Notes: a model not told the origin generated them from the letters alone. A stretch of DNA of 64,000 nucleotides from Cristatella mucedo (GCA_009760855.2 WPIO01000013.1:1400001-1464000), one strand, 5' to 3'. Positions 10,606-21,648 are shown, numbered from the stretch's first letter. Made by a program: numbers and translations.

Positions 10606-11688
10606 TAGGTTTTTATTCAGATGCGCCTCTTCCTCGGATAAACGGTAGCACTTTGGGGCTTCCACCCCCCTGCTTATGCAGTCTCTTGGATCACCTTAGG
10701 TTAACGAGAACGTTATTGCAGATGGATCTTAATTTTGCTTCATTTTTAGAAGACTGAAATCAGAGTCTGACTCAAAGTTTTATTGTGTAGCTCTGCCAAA
10801 CTCGTTGTTTGCCCTCTTCTGGGCACTATAAGTGCCCATTAAGATTAGTGTAAGGTATTTGCTTTGCTAGTTGTCAACTGCTTCGGATTATATGTCCACC
10901 CTTTCTCATGATGGTGAGAGGCAAGTGCTCAAGTGGTTGTCATGTTGTAAGCTACCTGTGTTCTGAATGGCACATCAATGGACACTAATGGTGCATGTCA
11001 AGCGTGTTGGCTCATGAGTGTGCTTGTTTAACATCTCTCCCGAGATTTTGAATGCTTGTAAGCGCATTCAGTGGTGTAAACAACAAACAAATAATTAGCA
11101 TGCTTCTCTTTATGTCCGACAAGCCTCCTGCCAAGCTACTGAATATGGCACTTGCACCTTTTGCTGTTACTTGGCGGAGAGAAACACGGGATCTCCTTTT
11201 CTCGAGTCCTGCATGGTTTGCACAATGTTGAGTATGATTTCAAGTCCGAAAGAAAACTGTATTACTAGCTGTAGATGCCACTGCTCAGTTTCTGAGCTTC
11301 GTCTTCTGGTGCTGTCTCTAGGAGAGCTAGGCTAGGCTAGGCATCACTGTGGTTTATGCTGCTGCAGCAGCGTCTTTCACGGATATGTGTTATATCGTTA
11401 GATGAGCTTTTTTGTCTCAACTCGATAATGTACTTCTGCCAGCTGTCTACAGCCTATGCCTGTCAGTACTTGTTTGCCCCGTATCAATCCTCGTCTACCC
11501 ATCTCAACGTATGTCAACCCGAACGTGTCAATGGGAATCGTTACCGATGCGGTGACCAGCCGTTTCGACTGGTACATTGGTTGTGCCGTGTTTACGATTT
11601 GCTCGTGTTATCATCAATGGCTCACGAGCCTCTTCGTTACCGAGTTGGTGCTATCTGTTCACGGTAGCTATTATTTCTGTCATTGCAG

Positions 11689-11862
11689 ACGTGCATGGGT
11701 AAAGATGTGAGCCTTCATGTGTCAGCTACAAATCCAGCCATAATGCTGTACCACAAGTTTGGATTCAAAGCACAGGAACTGATCTTAAACTTTTATGACA
11801 AATACCTTCCCCCAGAATCCGCCGATTGCAGGCATGCTTTGGCACTTAAACTGGAAAAGTAA
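11689..11862 (+). CDS. KAT14: KAT14 terminal exon
   Basis: Encodes TCMGKDVSLHVSATNPAIML, YHKFGFKAQELILNFYDKYL, then PPESADCRHALALKLEK and a TAA stop. It starts at CATTGCAG and continues the HLIQ-TCMGKDV junction typical of KAT14 in phase 0. NPAIMLYHKFGFK is GNAT motif B, and the FYDKY...C.HA..L tail is the family's usual C-terminus, so the 3' end of the protein is complete. Together the four clear exons give about 187 residues, the entire GNAT domain. The 5' half of the gene lies left of the window or in unrecognised exons. Confidence 0.97.
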   Translation, partial: TCMGKDVSLHVSATNPAIMLYHKFGFKAQELILNFYDKYLPPESADCRHALALKLEK

Positions 11863-12322
11863 CCCGCAGTCAAGAGATTTGTTTGCATCTTTAAACTCTC
11901 ATCAGCTATCGTCAGTTACTTGGCAGTCGGCTTACCGATGCTTTACACTACAGTTTGATTTTGAGTAATGTGTCTCTACCGAGAGCAATACTTGGCACGT
12001 CTGCTCTTGGACCGTCCCGACAAGTATTTTGGATTTTCGAGGCTTCCTGCAACACTCATACATATAAATGGAGCTGACATGAATAACTCCTGTTGGTAAA
12101 AGATAGTCCCCCACTGAGGCTTGCTTGGCTTGCAGGATATAAGACGCGGATGGTGATGCATCGTATCTACTCGTGTAAAGTCGATTGCTTCGGACGTATT
12201 TTCCTCTCTTTATCCAAGCCTGTGTTTTCATAGTGTACAATACACTTATTTTTGTACGTCGGCCAGTTTTTTATAATAATAATAATAATAATCAGCAGCT
12301 ACAGCTGGTGCAGCGCGGTACT

Positions 12323-12328
12323 AATAAA
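12323..12328 (+). promoter_or_regulatory. Possible KAT14 polyadenylation signal
   Basis: AATAAA 461 bp after the KAT14 stop codon, in otherwise non-coding sequence. It follows a short (AAT)n run at 12274-12291. It is one candidate only; no RNA evidence is available. Confidence 0.35.
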
Positions 12329-12399
12329 ACGAGCTACGACTGCCGAGATCGCGGGAGTTCGTCCTAGCAATCATACTTAAATAGCTGCCTAATGATATG

Positions 12400-13790
12400 C
12401 GCCAACTAGAAGAATTGTATAGGGAGTGATTCCTTGCTGTGTCTTTGTGTAGGTAGGGTCAGTCCACCGTTGTACTATGGTACGTTGTTACGGTCATGCT
12501 CAAGGTATAAGAATGTAAGAAATATAAGAATATAATATAATAGAAATATAAAAATGTAAGAATGCTAGGTATGCAGCTTATGAGCATAGCATGGACGTCT
12601 TTGGGTAACAGTGATAAGGAACAGTTAACGTAGTGGAGCAGGCTGGGGCCGTATCAATTGACATATATAAAAGGGCTTACGTCTTCATTGAAGCAGGACC
12701 ACGTACGCTGCTTTCTCTAACGCTTGGAGTGCATCCTAGCCTAGCAGGGATGAAGCTCGATATCGCGTCTATATCGCTCGAACGCTTATTGTACTTGAGC
12801 CTTAACTAACTTGCCACGAAGACCTATGCGTCGGTCTGTAGTCGAAATCGTCGAGCGAGATATCGCCAAACAACAGAATGAGAAAGTGCTGAGTTGTGTT
12901 CTACCGAAGCCAAGTATGCGCCTGGTGTGGAAGCAACCATTTGCCGAAGAAGACACAATAAACTCTGGAGAGGACGAACCATGAATGAGATGCAAACTAG
13001 TTCTCAAGCTAGACACATTGATAGCACATTATAAGCTGGACGTAAGGCTCGTTTTTAACGCCCTGTCGACATTATAGTGAATGTAGCCGAACTGCTCATA
13101 AAAACTATCATAAAGATCAAATATTTCTTTGAAATAATGAGCTGCACTGTTGAACTTCAGAATGAGATCGGTATCCGGCTGTTTTTTAATGCGATGGCAG
13201 CGGCGGTACACCGTATACTCAAGTTTCTACACGGTGCGGTCGCTGCACGCCTGCGCTCGCATAGAACGCGTCGAGACAGCGTTGTATGGGATGTGCGATA
13301 CGAGCAGCGTGGCGCTGCGGACGGTTGCATGTCGTGGCGTCAACGTAATATTCGTTTCGAGAATGACGTGGCTCCCTCACTGTCGAGCTGCATCGGCTCG
13401 GCCACTATAACGCCATCAGAAGCACACCTCTCGACGGGCGGCGGCGGTAGGGTACAGAGAGGGGGACTGGATGCACGCAGTCTGGGGGGTGGCGGCCCAA
13501 GCCTCCACCACCCCCCTGGCGTCGGCTCCCCCTGTTAGACAGGTCGCTATTCTCGCTCCCCGGCGGCACGCGGCTGCTCCGCCCCGAACACCTAGAAGTC
13601 GAACTTGTTACCAGCCACCAATTTTCCGTTGGGCAGCTGGCTCGGCGAGTACGGTAGAAGGGGTACACCGAGCGAGCAGGGCGGCCCGCTTCAAGATTCG
13701 CCCGCACCCGTCCATCGTGGGCTAGCGAGAGAGTGCAGTCAGCCCGCCCTTCGTCGCTGTCTACCTACCTATCTATGTCTGTACTTCCTA
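12400..13790. other. Intergenic, increasingly GC-rich
   Basis: Between KAT14 and a palindrome. The first kilobase is AT-rich. From about 13190 the sequence becomes CpG-rich, with overlapping open frames on both strands, which is a composition effect. No gene family was recognised. It could include the promoter of an unseen gene. Confidence 0.4.
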
Positions 13791-13796
13791 GTCGCT

Positions 13797-13834
13797 GGCA
13801 TCGAGGCCGCGCGAGCTCGCGCGGCCTCGATGCC
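13797..13834. repeat. Perfect 38-bp palindrome
   Basis: Arms of 19 bp with no spacer: GGCATCGAGGCCGCGCGAG followed directly by its reverse complement. It is very GC-rich and CpG-dense. Confidence 0.97.
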
Positions 13835-13859
13835 GTCTAGCTGGGCATCTAACCGACCT

Positions 13860-13962
13860 CAGGTCCTTTGGAGATTTCGCCTCCAGTTTTTACACGCCCC
13901 GTCTGACGTCACGTCGTCCAATGACCTGACGACGTTTAAGAAGAGCAATTTTCTTTGCTGAA
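13860..13962 (+). mobile_element. LINE family A ORF-end fragment
   Basis: SNDLTTFKKSNF matches the SPDLTTFKRNLKK end of the LINE A ORF, preceded by the diverged GD..L..F.PK.WN..P region. The fragment is short and has no 3' tail. Confidence 0.5.
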
Positions 13963-15210
13963 TTCATAGAGGGATTAGGATTTAGCTGCCTAGCAACAGA
14001 TCAGCTAGGGAGGCCAACTAGAGAAACAGAATATATTGGTCGTTTGGGTTAAGAGCCGAAGGAGTGGCTAAATTGGAGTCGCTAGCACAACTACGCAAGT
14101 AGAGCCGCTTCCTTTCCGCCGCCTTTCAGCTTCGAGTTGAGTGCCGGTCTGAAGCGAACTGGCTTTTCCTATCCTATTTTGTATGAATATACGTGCTACT
14201 ATTTAGCTAGACATGTTTGCGTTAAAGTCTGTTTATTCGTTTCTCCGGCCAGCTTATTAGATTTGCTTACTTCCCGCGCCTACCCTCTCGTCTGATAGTT
14301 TGACGATGCATCGCGTGGACCGTGCCTTCAATTGCTGTGTACTTGCTGTCAAATCCCTACCGACTGGTATAATACTAACGATAGGACATTATAGCACCCT
14401 AGAATAACCGAATCCCTTTTTGGACACTAACATGTAAGGGAATCGTAATAATTATATATCTATATATCCCGACATTCTCTCATTTTACAGCGATTTAATC
14501 AAAACTTATAACCAATCTGTTCACCACCGAATACGGTTCGTCCATTTGAATCGACTTCATGTTATTATGCAAGCTGCAATTGAGCATGTTACGAATCCTA
14601 TTACCAGTTGATATGCTTCTTTTTTCCGCCTATGTCAAGTGCCCATAAATAGTTTTGTTTTTCTTAGCGCCCTACGTTACAGTATTGCTATTGTTGCTTT
14701 ATCATCATTACTGGAGTGTCCCGTCGGCACCTGCTTTGACGACCCAACGCGCCAAAGCTTCCGGGTGGCCTTGTCGGGGGGGGGGCAAACGCCTCTTGCT
14801 CTCGCTGGCTGGTCGCATGCATCTCGGGGCATTTCTCGGCCGAGGTCTGCAGACCAACCGGTTCTTCGTGTTTATCTACAACAGGATCGCAAGATTTACA
14901 CAACGGTGGGCTGTTACGGGTGAGTTGGTATGGCTCTTGCTTCTTATGTTCAATTGCAGTCGACGACGACGTGACAAGTTCCTTTCATTCTATCGCTAGT
15001 GTTGATAGTACGAGTTAGTTAACACACGAGCATAGCAGCGACCACGTTTATTCAGGCACGGCCGGTTCCGGAAGCATGCGGTACGATGGACCTTCCGCAA
15101 CCGGGAGTTACACAGCAATGGGAGGGGCATCTGCATCTCTCAACCGCTAGGACATTCCAGTGGCTTATTAAGTGCTTTATGTAATCCGTTTGACGGAGCA
15201 GCTAGGTACA
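13963..15210. other. No gene recognised
   Basis: AT-rich sequence with an open stretch at 14639-14999 containing a poly-G run (14776-14786) and a GTGAGT site at 14919. The encoded peptides match no family I know. Confidence 0.4.
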
Positions 15211-15214
15211 GTTT

Positions 15215-15315
15215 TTTAATAAAAATTGTAATAACACATTTGACATAGCGCCCTCAGAGCACGCGATCTCTTTCTAGGCACTTTACATATGCTGCAGAGG
15301 AAATTTTTAGGGATT
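15215..15315 (-). mobile_element. LINE family A solo 3' tail
   Basis: The antisense tail: an AATAAAAATTGTAATAA end, then CATAGCGCCCTCAGAGCACG and TTTCTAGGCACTTTACATAT. About 100 bp, extremely 5' truncated. Confidence 0.7.
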
Positions 15316-15599
15316 ATACTAATTCAAGTTCAAAATGCATAGCGAGCAGAGCGCTACCGGAGGCAAAACCTGACGACGACGTTACAAGCTCCTTTCATTC
15401 TATCGCCAGGACATTCCTTTGAGATATTCAAACGCACAGCGATCGGAGGCCGTTTGTCGAGGAATTGAGCGCGTTCTACGTATGTGTTTCGCCTCAAGCG
15501 AGAGAGAACGATCAGAACGGTATTTTTCAAGTACCGCAGTATCGACATAATTGGAGTAGTAATAATAATAGTAATAGGTAGTTTGTATAGCATCAATGC

Positions 15600-16400
15600 T
15601 AAGAGTAGTAATCGTAATAGTATTAGGTAGTTTGCATAGCACCGCGAGAAAACTAAATCCGGGTACTTAAAAAAAATCGCTTCACGAGAATCGATAGCGA
15701 ACGGTTACCGCAAGGGTGCTCGGTATCGTGCTTAGACAAGCAAGCAAAAGCAAACTACTATCGTCCTGCTTAGGCCAGCTTACTAGACCGCATATTAAGA
15801 CACTCAGTGCTAACGGTTACTAGAGCCTCTGGCTTGTAGCACGCGCTGATTGACGTGCTCGGGCGAGCACGCCAATCAGCGCAGGAACGAAAGCAGACAG
15901 CCTGAAGGCCGCCCTGCTGAAGGAAAGGCTGAGCTGGAGCGGATGCGCCTTTCGCTGCGACTTGAAGGATGCAAAGTCATTGCAGAGAGTGACCAAAGCC
16001 GGAAGCGAGCTCCATACTTTCAGTGCCTACGAACTGAAGGTCCGATGACCGTTACATTTCAATGTGGTACGAGGGACCGTTTCATTTCAATTTAGTGTGA
16101 GGGATAGCATGACGACAGGAAGCCGAAAAACCGGTAGTGCTAGAGCACGTGACTGGAGGAGCAAGCAGGTAAAGGACAGGTGGACTGTTGCAAGCTCGCA
16201 AAAGGAACCGTGAGCGAGACTGAGGAGTTTGTGAAGTCGATTCAATGATTGGTGTGCAGTCAGTGAATCTCGGACCGAAGGGGCGATAATGTGATAACTA
16301 CGTCGTCGACGAAAAGCCAGACGAGCTGCTGAGTTTTGCACCGGTTGCAGACGGTTTAGGAAGGGCCAAGGCCGGTGGTCCCGAATAAAGGGAATTGCAA
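15600..16400 (-). mobile_element. Degenerate LINE (family A relative)
   Basis: A minus-strand LINE copy of the same subfamily as 8.56-9.06 kb. It has a tail remnant (GTTTGCATAGCACC...CTAAATCC) and the antisense of the ORF end. At 16260-16360 lies the antisense of QNSAARLAF..RRSYHI, which equals the NSAARLVCRE..SCHI block. The frame is broken throughout. An imperfect palindrome lies within it at 15843-15882. Confidence 0.65.
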
Positions 16401-16419
16401 TGAGCCAGACGCAATGTCA

Positions 16420-16895
16420 CGAACTCATGAGCCAGTTTGCTTGGTGGGCATGCTAGCTGCGCGCGCCGCTGGCCCGCTTGGTTTCGGCGGCTCTCAAGTT
16501 TCGCCAACGTGGAGAGGCACGCGGACGAGCGGACACACTCACGCGGCAAGCTGTTTGGCCGGAAGCTAGCAGCCAGTCGCTTCAGAAACCGCGCGAGAGG
16601 TCGCGGCAATCGCCGATGGCAAGTAGGCGCAGCAGCTGCGGCAGCCTAGTTCGAGACATTGCGAACAAACGATGCTCGTTGCAGCCTCACGTTGCTAGAG
16701 AGCGGGTGAGGCTTGCTGTCGCATTGGCTCACCCGCTGAAACGGCGGCGTGCTAAATCAGTCAGATTATAACAGATACGCATTATTCGAGATTGCCGAAT
16801 TATGATGGCTAGCAACCGACTTCGCGATAATCAACGGCCAAGGCTGCATAAAAGCTAAGCCATGTAACAGGCAACGAACTAGAGCCTTATCATAA
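16420..16895. other. GC-rich, no gene recognised
   Basis: CpG-rich sequence following a LINE. Overlapping open frames on both strands encode low-complexity Arg/Ala/Ser-rich peptides with no homology I can name. Confidence 0.4.
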
Positions 16896-17052
16896 GCTGA
16901 TTTAATAGTCTCATTTGTATAGCTGTACAAGAGCCTTACCGGCTATTGCAACCGCTTGCAGTTGGCAACAAAGGATCGCTCACTGTTGGATTCGAACCCA
17001 TAACCTCGGTCTTGTACAGCGAGCACCTTACCTGCCTGGCTATCACGGCCCA
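16895..17052 (-). mobile_element. SINE A copy
   Basis: The antisense SINE A. On the plus strand the order is 3' part (CTCATTTGTATAGC...AGAGCCTTACCGGC), core (AACCGCTTGCAG), B box complement (GGATTCGAACCC) and A box complement (TACCTGCCTGGCTATCACGG). This is a tRNA-like head with a non-tRNA tail, complete in outline and moderately diverged. Confidence 0.8.
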
Positions 17053-17054
17053 GC

Positions 17055-18385
17055 GCAGTGGCTCTGAGGAGCTGTGGCCCTCGGCTTCGAGCGGCGCAAG
17101 AGTTGCTGCGCGCAATGAGTGCATCCTGGAAGCTTGCAGCCCTCCGTCGCTGTCGATGTAGACCTCTCTGCGCTGCGGATGTGGACTTCTTATGCTATGG
17201 CTAAGGTTATGCTAAGGTTAAAGTGCGAGCGCGCTCTTCGCTGCTGCCGCGCATTCCGTCATTTCCGCCGGAAGGCAGGGCCGAGATTTCCAAAGAGGAA
17301 GCCGCGCATCGAGCTCAGAACTCTTACCAAACCGATCGGATCAGAGATCGGAACACTTTGTTGCGCAGTCGCACTTGCGGCGCTTGCTCGAGGCTCGCAC
17401 CAGTTTCGACGCTCGAGAGAAGGAGGAGACACATATGTAGTCAATCAACTCGGGTGGAATATCCTGAGGCTGAGGCTGCCTTCCTGAGCCTAGGCAGAAG
17501 GAGGAGGAACATGGTAGGAATAGTAGCGGCGGCGGCAAGCTAGCGGCAGTCAGCGAACTACTTCGAATGCAATTATGAATCTGATCGCAGTCGACTAGGA
17601 AGGCCAGATTGCGAGCACTCGAGTAAGGTGAGTTCGGCTTCTCGACTAAGCGTGGACGAAGCTTCGTCGTTTTGAAACTCAACCGGAAGAGCGTCTGCGC
17701 CATCGGAGGAGTGGCTCTAGAATGCTCGCTAGGGGGCAGAAACAACCGGAGGCAGCTGCATAAAATGAATCGTTCACTCGAGTTTACTCCCCGCCTTGGA
17801 TTGAGGCCTATCTGCGAAGAGAGTAGTCCAACAATCGGAGCTGGAGGATCGTAAGATGAGCTGTGGACGCCCTGCAGAAATCATCCGACAGCAGACGCCG
17901 ACGAGTTGATCGGTCGCTCTCACGGTACGGGCGTCTGAACCGAAGCACAGGGCGGGCGCGCGCTGCCAAATACGCGAAACTACGCGCTCTATGAAAAAAA
18001 TAAATCAAGGATCTCGCGCACTCACAGCACAGCCGTCACGGATGCCGAGAAGCGGCTGTGCCGCCAGTCGTCCGACTGACGCAGCGCTCCAGAGGTCGCA
18101 GGAGAGGGCTGCATGGATGCTCCAAGAAAATAAATGGCCGCATGTACGAGGATCGAGAAGAATGGCAGGAGATTAGTGTGCGCCTGGCTGCGTTTACCAG
18201 TCGGTGGTTCAAGTTTTTTCCCAATCGACTGCTGCTTCGTTATGATTTATGTATGTGGCGGTGCCGTTGTCTGCCTGAAGAGCTCGTCGCACGCGGCTGG
18301 TGTCCGCCACTCCAAAGCGGACAACGTGCGCGAGCGAGCCAAAAGACAAGCTATTCGAAGGTGTAACAGAACGTATATTTTCCAC
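17055..18385. other. GC-rich, no gene recognised
   Basis: A long CpG-rich stretch with many overlapping open frames, none with a recognisable domain or a matching splice structure. It may be an upstream regulatory region of a neighbouring gene. Confidence 0.4.
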
Positions 18386-18389
18386 CGGT

Positions 18390-18625
18390 CCTCCGTACTA
18401 GCAATAATAATACCAGCAGGAATGATAATGTATTTGCATAGCGCCACCGTCGGAGAACTGAATCTCTCTCTAGGCATTTTACAGAACTGCAAAGAAAGCA
18501 TCACCAAACGCTTGGTGGTAACATCTGCAAGCAGGAGGCATAGTGCAGGCAGGTACATGCACACAAAGGACGAATCGCAAAGACCCACCAAATGCTGTAA
18601 TAAACAGGTGCGTTTGCCGTCGTGC
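18390..18625 (-). mobile_element. LINE family A 3' end
   Basis: An antisense 3' UTR and tail: CATAGCGCCACCGTCGGAGA, TCTCTAGGCATTTTACAGA, and later CACACAAAGGACGAATCGCA matching the 3' UTR of the better copies. It stops abruptly at a GC-rich junction near 18625. Confidence 0.8.
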
Positions 18626-18733
18626 CCCGGCCGCCGGTGGTGCCGTCGCTCCGCCAGCAAGCAAGGGCCGGCACTTAATGTGCCTGCGACTGCGAGGCGG
18701 CAGCTGCTTGTGTTTGCGACGAGAAGTATTCAC

Positions 18734-18752
18734 CGCGGCGGCGGCGGCGGCG

Positions 18753-18826
<74 letters not shown>
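18734..18826. repeat. (GGC)n trinucleotide repeat
   Basis: About 90 bp of GGC with a single GAC interruption near 18752. It gives long polyGly, polyAla or polyArg frames depending on the reading frame. Nothing around it supports translation. Confidence 0.95.
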
Positions 18827-19209
18827 AGCGGTGGTCATGGCAAGACCTACTGGATGTGCTGCCGCCGTGCTCTCGAGCAGGCTTCCAGTCGTTTGACCGA
18901 TCGAGGCACGAGGCCTGCTCATACTGCCGCCGGTGGTAAAAGGCCTCCTTTCACTCGGCTCGGCTTCCGACTGTGAAGACGCCATTGACTGTCTGAGGGC
19001 CCCGAGAGTACATCCGTCAACATATAGCTCGACGCTGTTAGGCTCTTGTCGATAGCGCGTCTCCGGTCTGGCTAATGGCGAGTTCAGCGAGAGAGGGGGT
19101 CTCTCTCCGAGAGAATCGCTCGCCTCGGCGAGCGGCGAGCGAGCGCGGCGCGGATGTCTAGCCTCTCAGAGCCTCGCCGGGCATTGTGGCTATCGTTTAG
19201 CGCATGTTT

Positions 19210-19210
<1 letters not shown>

Positions 19211-19256
<46 letters not shown>
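19211..19256. repeat. (CT)n microsatellite
   Basis: A 46-bp pure CT run about 300 bp upstream of the chemoreceptor start codon. It could act as a GAGA-type element, but that is only a possibility. Confidence 0.95.
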
Positions 19257-19261
<5 letters not shown>

Positions 19262-19560
19262 CAACCCCGAGTCTGCGAGCGGATCGAATTAATCGTCCGA
19301 GCGAAGACTACAATTGCAGAGACACTGCACACTCGCTGTAGCGAGCCGCCTGATTGGCTTTTAGCTGCCGTTGATGGAGCGGCCTTCAAATTTCACGGTA
19401 ATTTCAGCTTGCTAACGAAGGCAGCAGCCCAGTAGGCCTAGCAGCACGAAGCGCGAAGTCGTCGTGCGCGGACGAGCCTTCCCGTCAGACAGTCCAGGCC
19501 TCAATAGCCGGCGAGCAGCGTCGCCACTGAGTAGGGTCGAGACCAGTCGTATTAGAAGCC

Positions 19561-20625
19561 ATGGAAGCAAACGATACTAGTATGCGAGTTGAAGCTTTGG
19601 AAGGCCGCCAATGTGGACAAGGACGCGTGCCGACCCCCCAACGACAAGCCGCCGTCATTCCCGGAGGCGTTCACAGGGCGTTCCTCTGCAGCATGGCCGT
19701 CTTTGGTCTGTTTCACCCGCTCCGCATGAGTACGTCGTGGAACAAGTGGCGACCTCTGGTGACTGCCTACGCGTGCTGCGTCATTCTCGTCCTCCTGACC
19801 AACGCGGTAAGACTGAGCGCGACTTGCTTCGAAGTTCGCGATCCGGGCACGGAGTCCACGCCCACGACGGTCATCCTGAAGGTAACGGTGGTCAGTTTTC
19901 ACGCGTACACCTTGCTCACCGTGGCCATACAGTTTGTCACGTGTTGCTCCGAGGAGAAGGGCTTTGCGAGCTACTACGGCAAGCTGAACGGCGCCTGGGA
20001 CGCAGCCGCGCTGGCGGGCATGCGCGTGCGGCATTCCTCCGTGCGAACGTTCGAGGCGGTAGGCTTGGCGGCCGCGTGGCTCCTCTTCGTCGCCAACGCG
20101 AGCTACTCGATTCTGTTCACGCTGGCCGAGGAGCGGCGGGGTAGCGACGCCGAAATGCTGCGATGGAGACGCGGCGGTGGCGGCGCCACCACCGAGGCGG
20201 AGCGCGGGGCCGCGGTCTACCTAGAGATGGTCGCGTCCATTTACGCGGGTAGCACGAACGTGTTTCCAGTGATCTACGTTCTCATCGTCTGCAAGCAGCT
20301 GTGCGAGCTCTGGAACGCCTTCAACCGGAAGCTCGACGAAGAGACGAAGGCGCGCCCCGAAGCTTTTCTCGGTCTCGTGGCGGCGTATCGGCAGCTGTAC
20401 TGCGAGCTGTGCGACGCCGTGGCGAGTGCCAACGCTTGCCTGGAGTACCTGATTGGCATGCACATGGGCGTAAACTTTCTGATGACGATGCTACAGGCCT
20501 ATCTCGTCGCAACGACAACCAACGCGGAGCTGCAGTCGATCCAGAGTTCTTTAAGCATTTTCCTCGTGTCGGCAGTGGCAGTCATGACAGCAGAATTTGC
20601 CGCCGGATGCGTCGTCGTCGATAAG
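19561..20625 (+). CDS. Gustatory-receptor-like (GRL) chemoreceptor, large first exon
   Basis: A 355-codon exon starting at GCCATGG, a good initiation context. Hydrophobic segments lie at about residues 65-85, 103-127, 164-188, 219-245, 292-318 and 326-352, giving six of the seven helices of the insect Gr/GRL fold. The segment before the fifth helix, FLGLVAAYRQLYCELCDAVA then SANACLEYL, is the family-like 'YR.L..L...N' intracellular block. The N-terminus is about 60 hydrophilic residues, as expected for an inverted 7TM receptor with an internal N-terminus. In animals these proteins are ligand-gated cation channels for tastants or small molecules; the ligand is unknown here. The exon ends at AAG|GTAGGA in phase 0, and TM7 must come from another exon. 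Codon use is GC-rich. A two-Gly/Ala loop (about residues 205-210) is low complexity. The family call is by fold and motif, not by close identity. Confidence 0.75.
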
Positions 20626-20746
20626 GTAGGACGCAGGCGACTGGGACCGGCTTTTGCGAGGACGAATGATTGTCATACGCGCGCAACACCACAGACTCTC
20701 CTTTCTCGCTTTTTTTCTGCCTACCCGCTGTGCCGACGGTCATTAG

Positions 20747-20825
20747 CACCGTCGTATCTAAACCGTACTCCAAATCGTACGCCTTGCTTCTGGCAGTTTT
20801 CGTACAGCTTGTGATGAACGGCTAG
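20747..20825 (+). CDS. Possible terminal TM7 exon of the GRL gene
   Basis: After a strong polypyrimidine tract (20698-20725) and GTCATTAG, one frame reads TVVSKPYSKSYALLLAVFVQ then LVMNG and a TAG stop. This is a hydrophobic helix with a short tail, as expected for the last exon of a GR-type gene. The difficulty is phase: the donor at 20626 is phase 0, but this acceptor needs a phase-2 donor. The exon may belong to an alternative donor, the copy may carry a frameshift, or the match may be chance. Confidence 0.35.
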
Positions 20826-20939
20826 CCGGGCGTCCAGTACTGAGTAAAATTTAAATAACCAATACCTAATAAATTTAAATTCATAAAAATAAATTAAAAT
20901 TCAAATAACTGTCAACACTCTGCATGATCACGTCTTTTA

Positions 20940-21030
20940 TACGCTTAGGCGTGCTGACATTGCATGGTACCACTAACCATGTTTGCATGTTGAAACTGTG
21001 CACGTTACCTCTAAGCATACGATCATTCTT
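20940..21030 (+). mobile_element. LINE family A 3' UTR fragment
   Basis: TTAGGCGTGCTGACATTGCA, ACCACTAACCATGTTTGCAT and TGTGCACGTTACC follow the repeated 'TGCTGAC...GTGCATG...CTAACCA' wording of the LINE A 3' UTR in sense orientation. It has no tail hairpin. Confidence 0.65.
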
Positions 21031-21645
21031 CCTTTAAAGGTTATGTAAGTGCTTAGCAATAGATTAGGTTCACTGAGGGTTCTGTACAAATATATCTCTG
21101 TTAATATAATTGTATTCTCATTTCAAGAAATCTTGAAAAGTGAAATTTACTTAACGCACAAACTTACATTTTTCTTAATAACAATGCGAAAAGGTCATTT
21201 GCACTAAGCCCTCGGAGTGCTAAATCTCAACTCGAGCGCTTAGGAACTCGCTGCCAGAGCCTCAACAACTAAGGTTTAGTGAGATGCAAGTTACCGTGCG
21301 TAGGCAAGATTTCGAAAGCGTTAAGTGTCATGCTTTGGCCAGTATGCAACAGCACTCAGTCATATATCCTCCCTACGCTGTGGCATCTTGTTAAGGGTTT
21401 CATGTGAGTTGCGGATTATAAGGAAATAGTAGCCAGACGTTGCCTAAGTCGTTCGATTTGTATTCAGGTTTAAAAAAAAGGTGCGCGCCTTTCTCTCTGA
21501 CTCACTAGGATTGTACAATATCTGCTCCACGGAAACACCAAAGAAATGCATTTTTGGTGCAGTAGGTGTCGTCAATCTTATCGGTATGTTCATTACTTGT
21601 CACATTAATCAACTCGCATGCTATAGGGACATGCGCACCGTGCTA
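21031..21645. other. Intergenic, no gene recognised
   Basis: AT-rich. A very diverged antisense LINE tail may lie at about 21190-21260 (TTGCACTAAGCCCTCGGAGT). Otherwise nothing was recognised. Confidence 0.4.
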
Positions 21646-21648
21646 ATT

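Larger units (their letters stand above)
8406..11688 (+). other. KAT14 last intron
   Basis: A 3.3-kb intron. It contains a degenerate antisense LINE (8565-9060), an old SINE A (10470-10605) and an antisense open frame of 152 codons (9746-10204) with no recognised family. The stretch 10620-11680 has nothing I can name. Confidence 0.85.

Noticed and set aside
13900-13910. CRE (TGACGTCA) as a promoter element
   Set aside because: It lies inside a decayed LINE A ORF fragment and is most likely chance.
14639-14999. Open frames ending at a GTGAGT site, as a possible 5' exon
   Set aside because: No recognisable protein, no partner exon, and the frame crosses a poly-G run.
18134-18985. Open frames of 280 and 168 codons with polyGly or polyAla
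   Set aside because: They exist because the GGC repeat has no stops in several frames. The flanks are a LINE tail and composition-driven sequence.
19552-20034. 160-codon antisense frame over the GRL exon
   Set aside because: A shadow of GC-rich coding on the opposite strand. The plus strand has the helix pattern and the splice donor.
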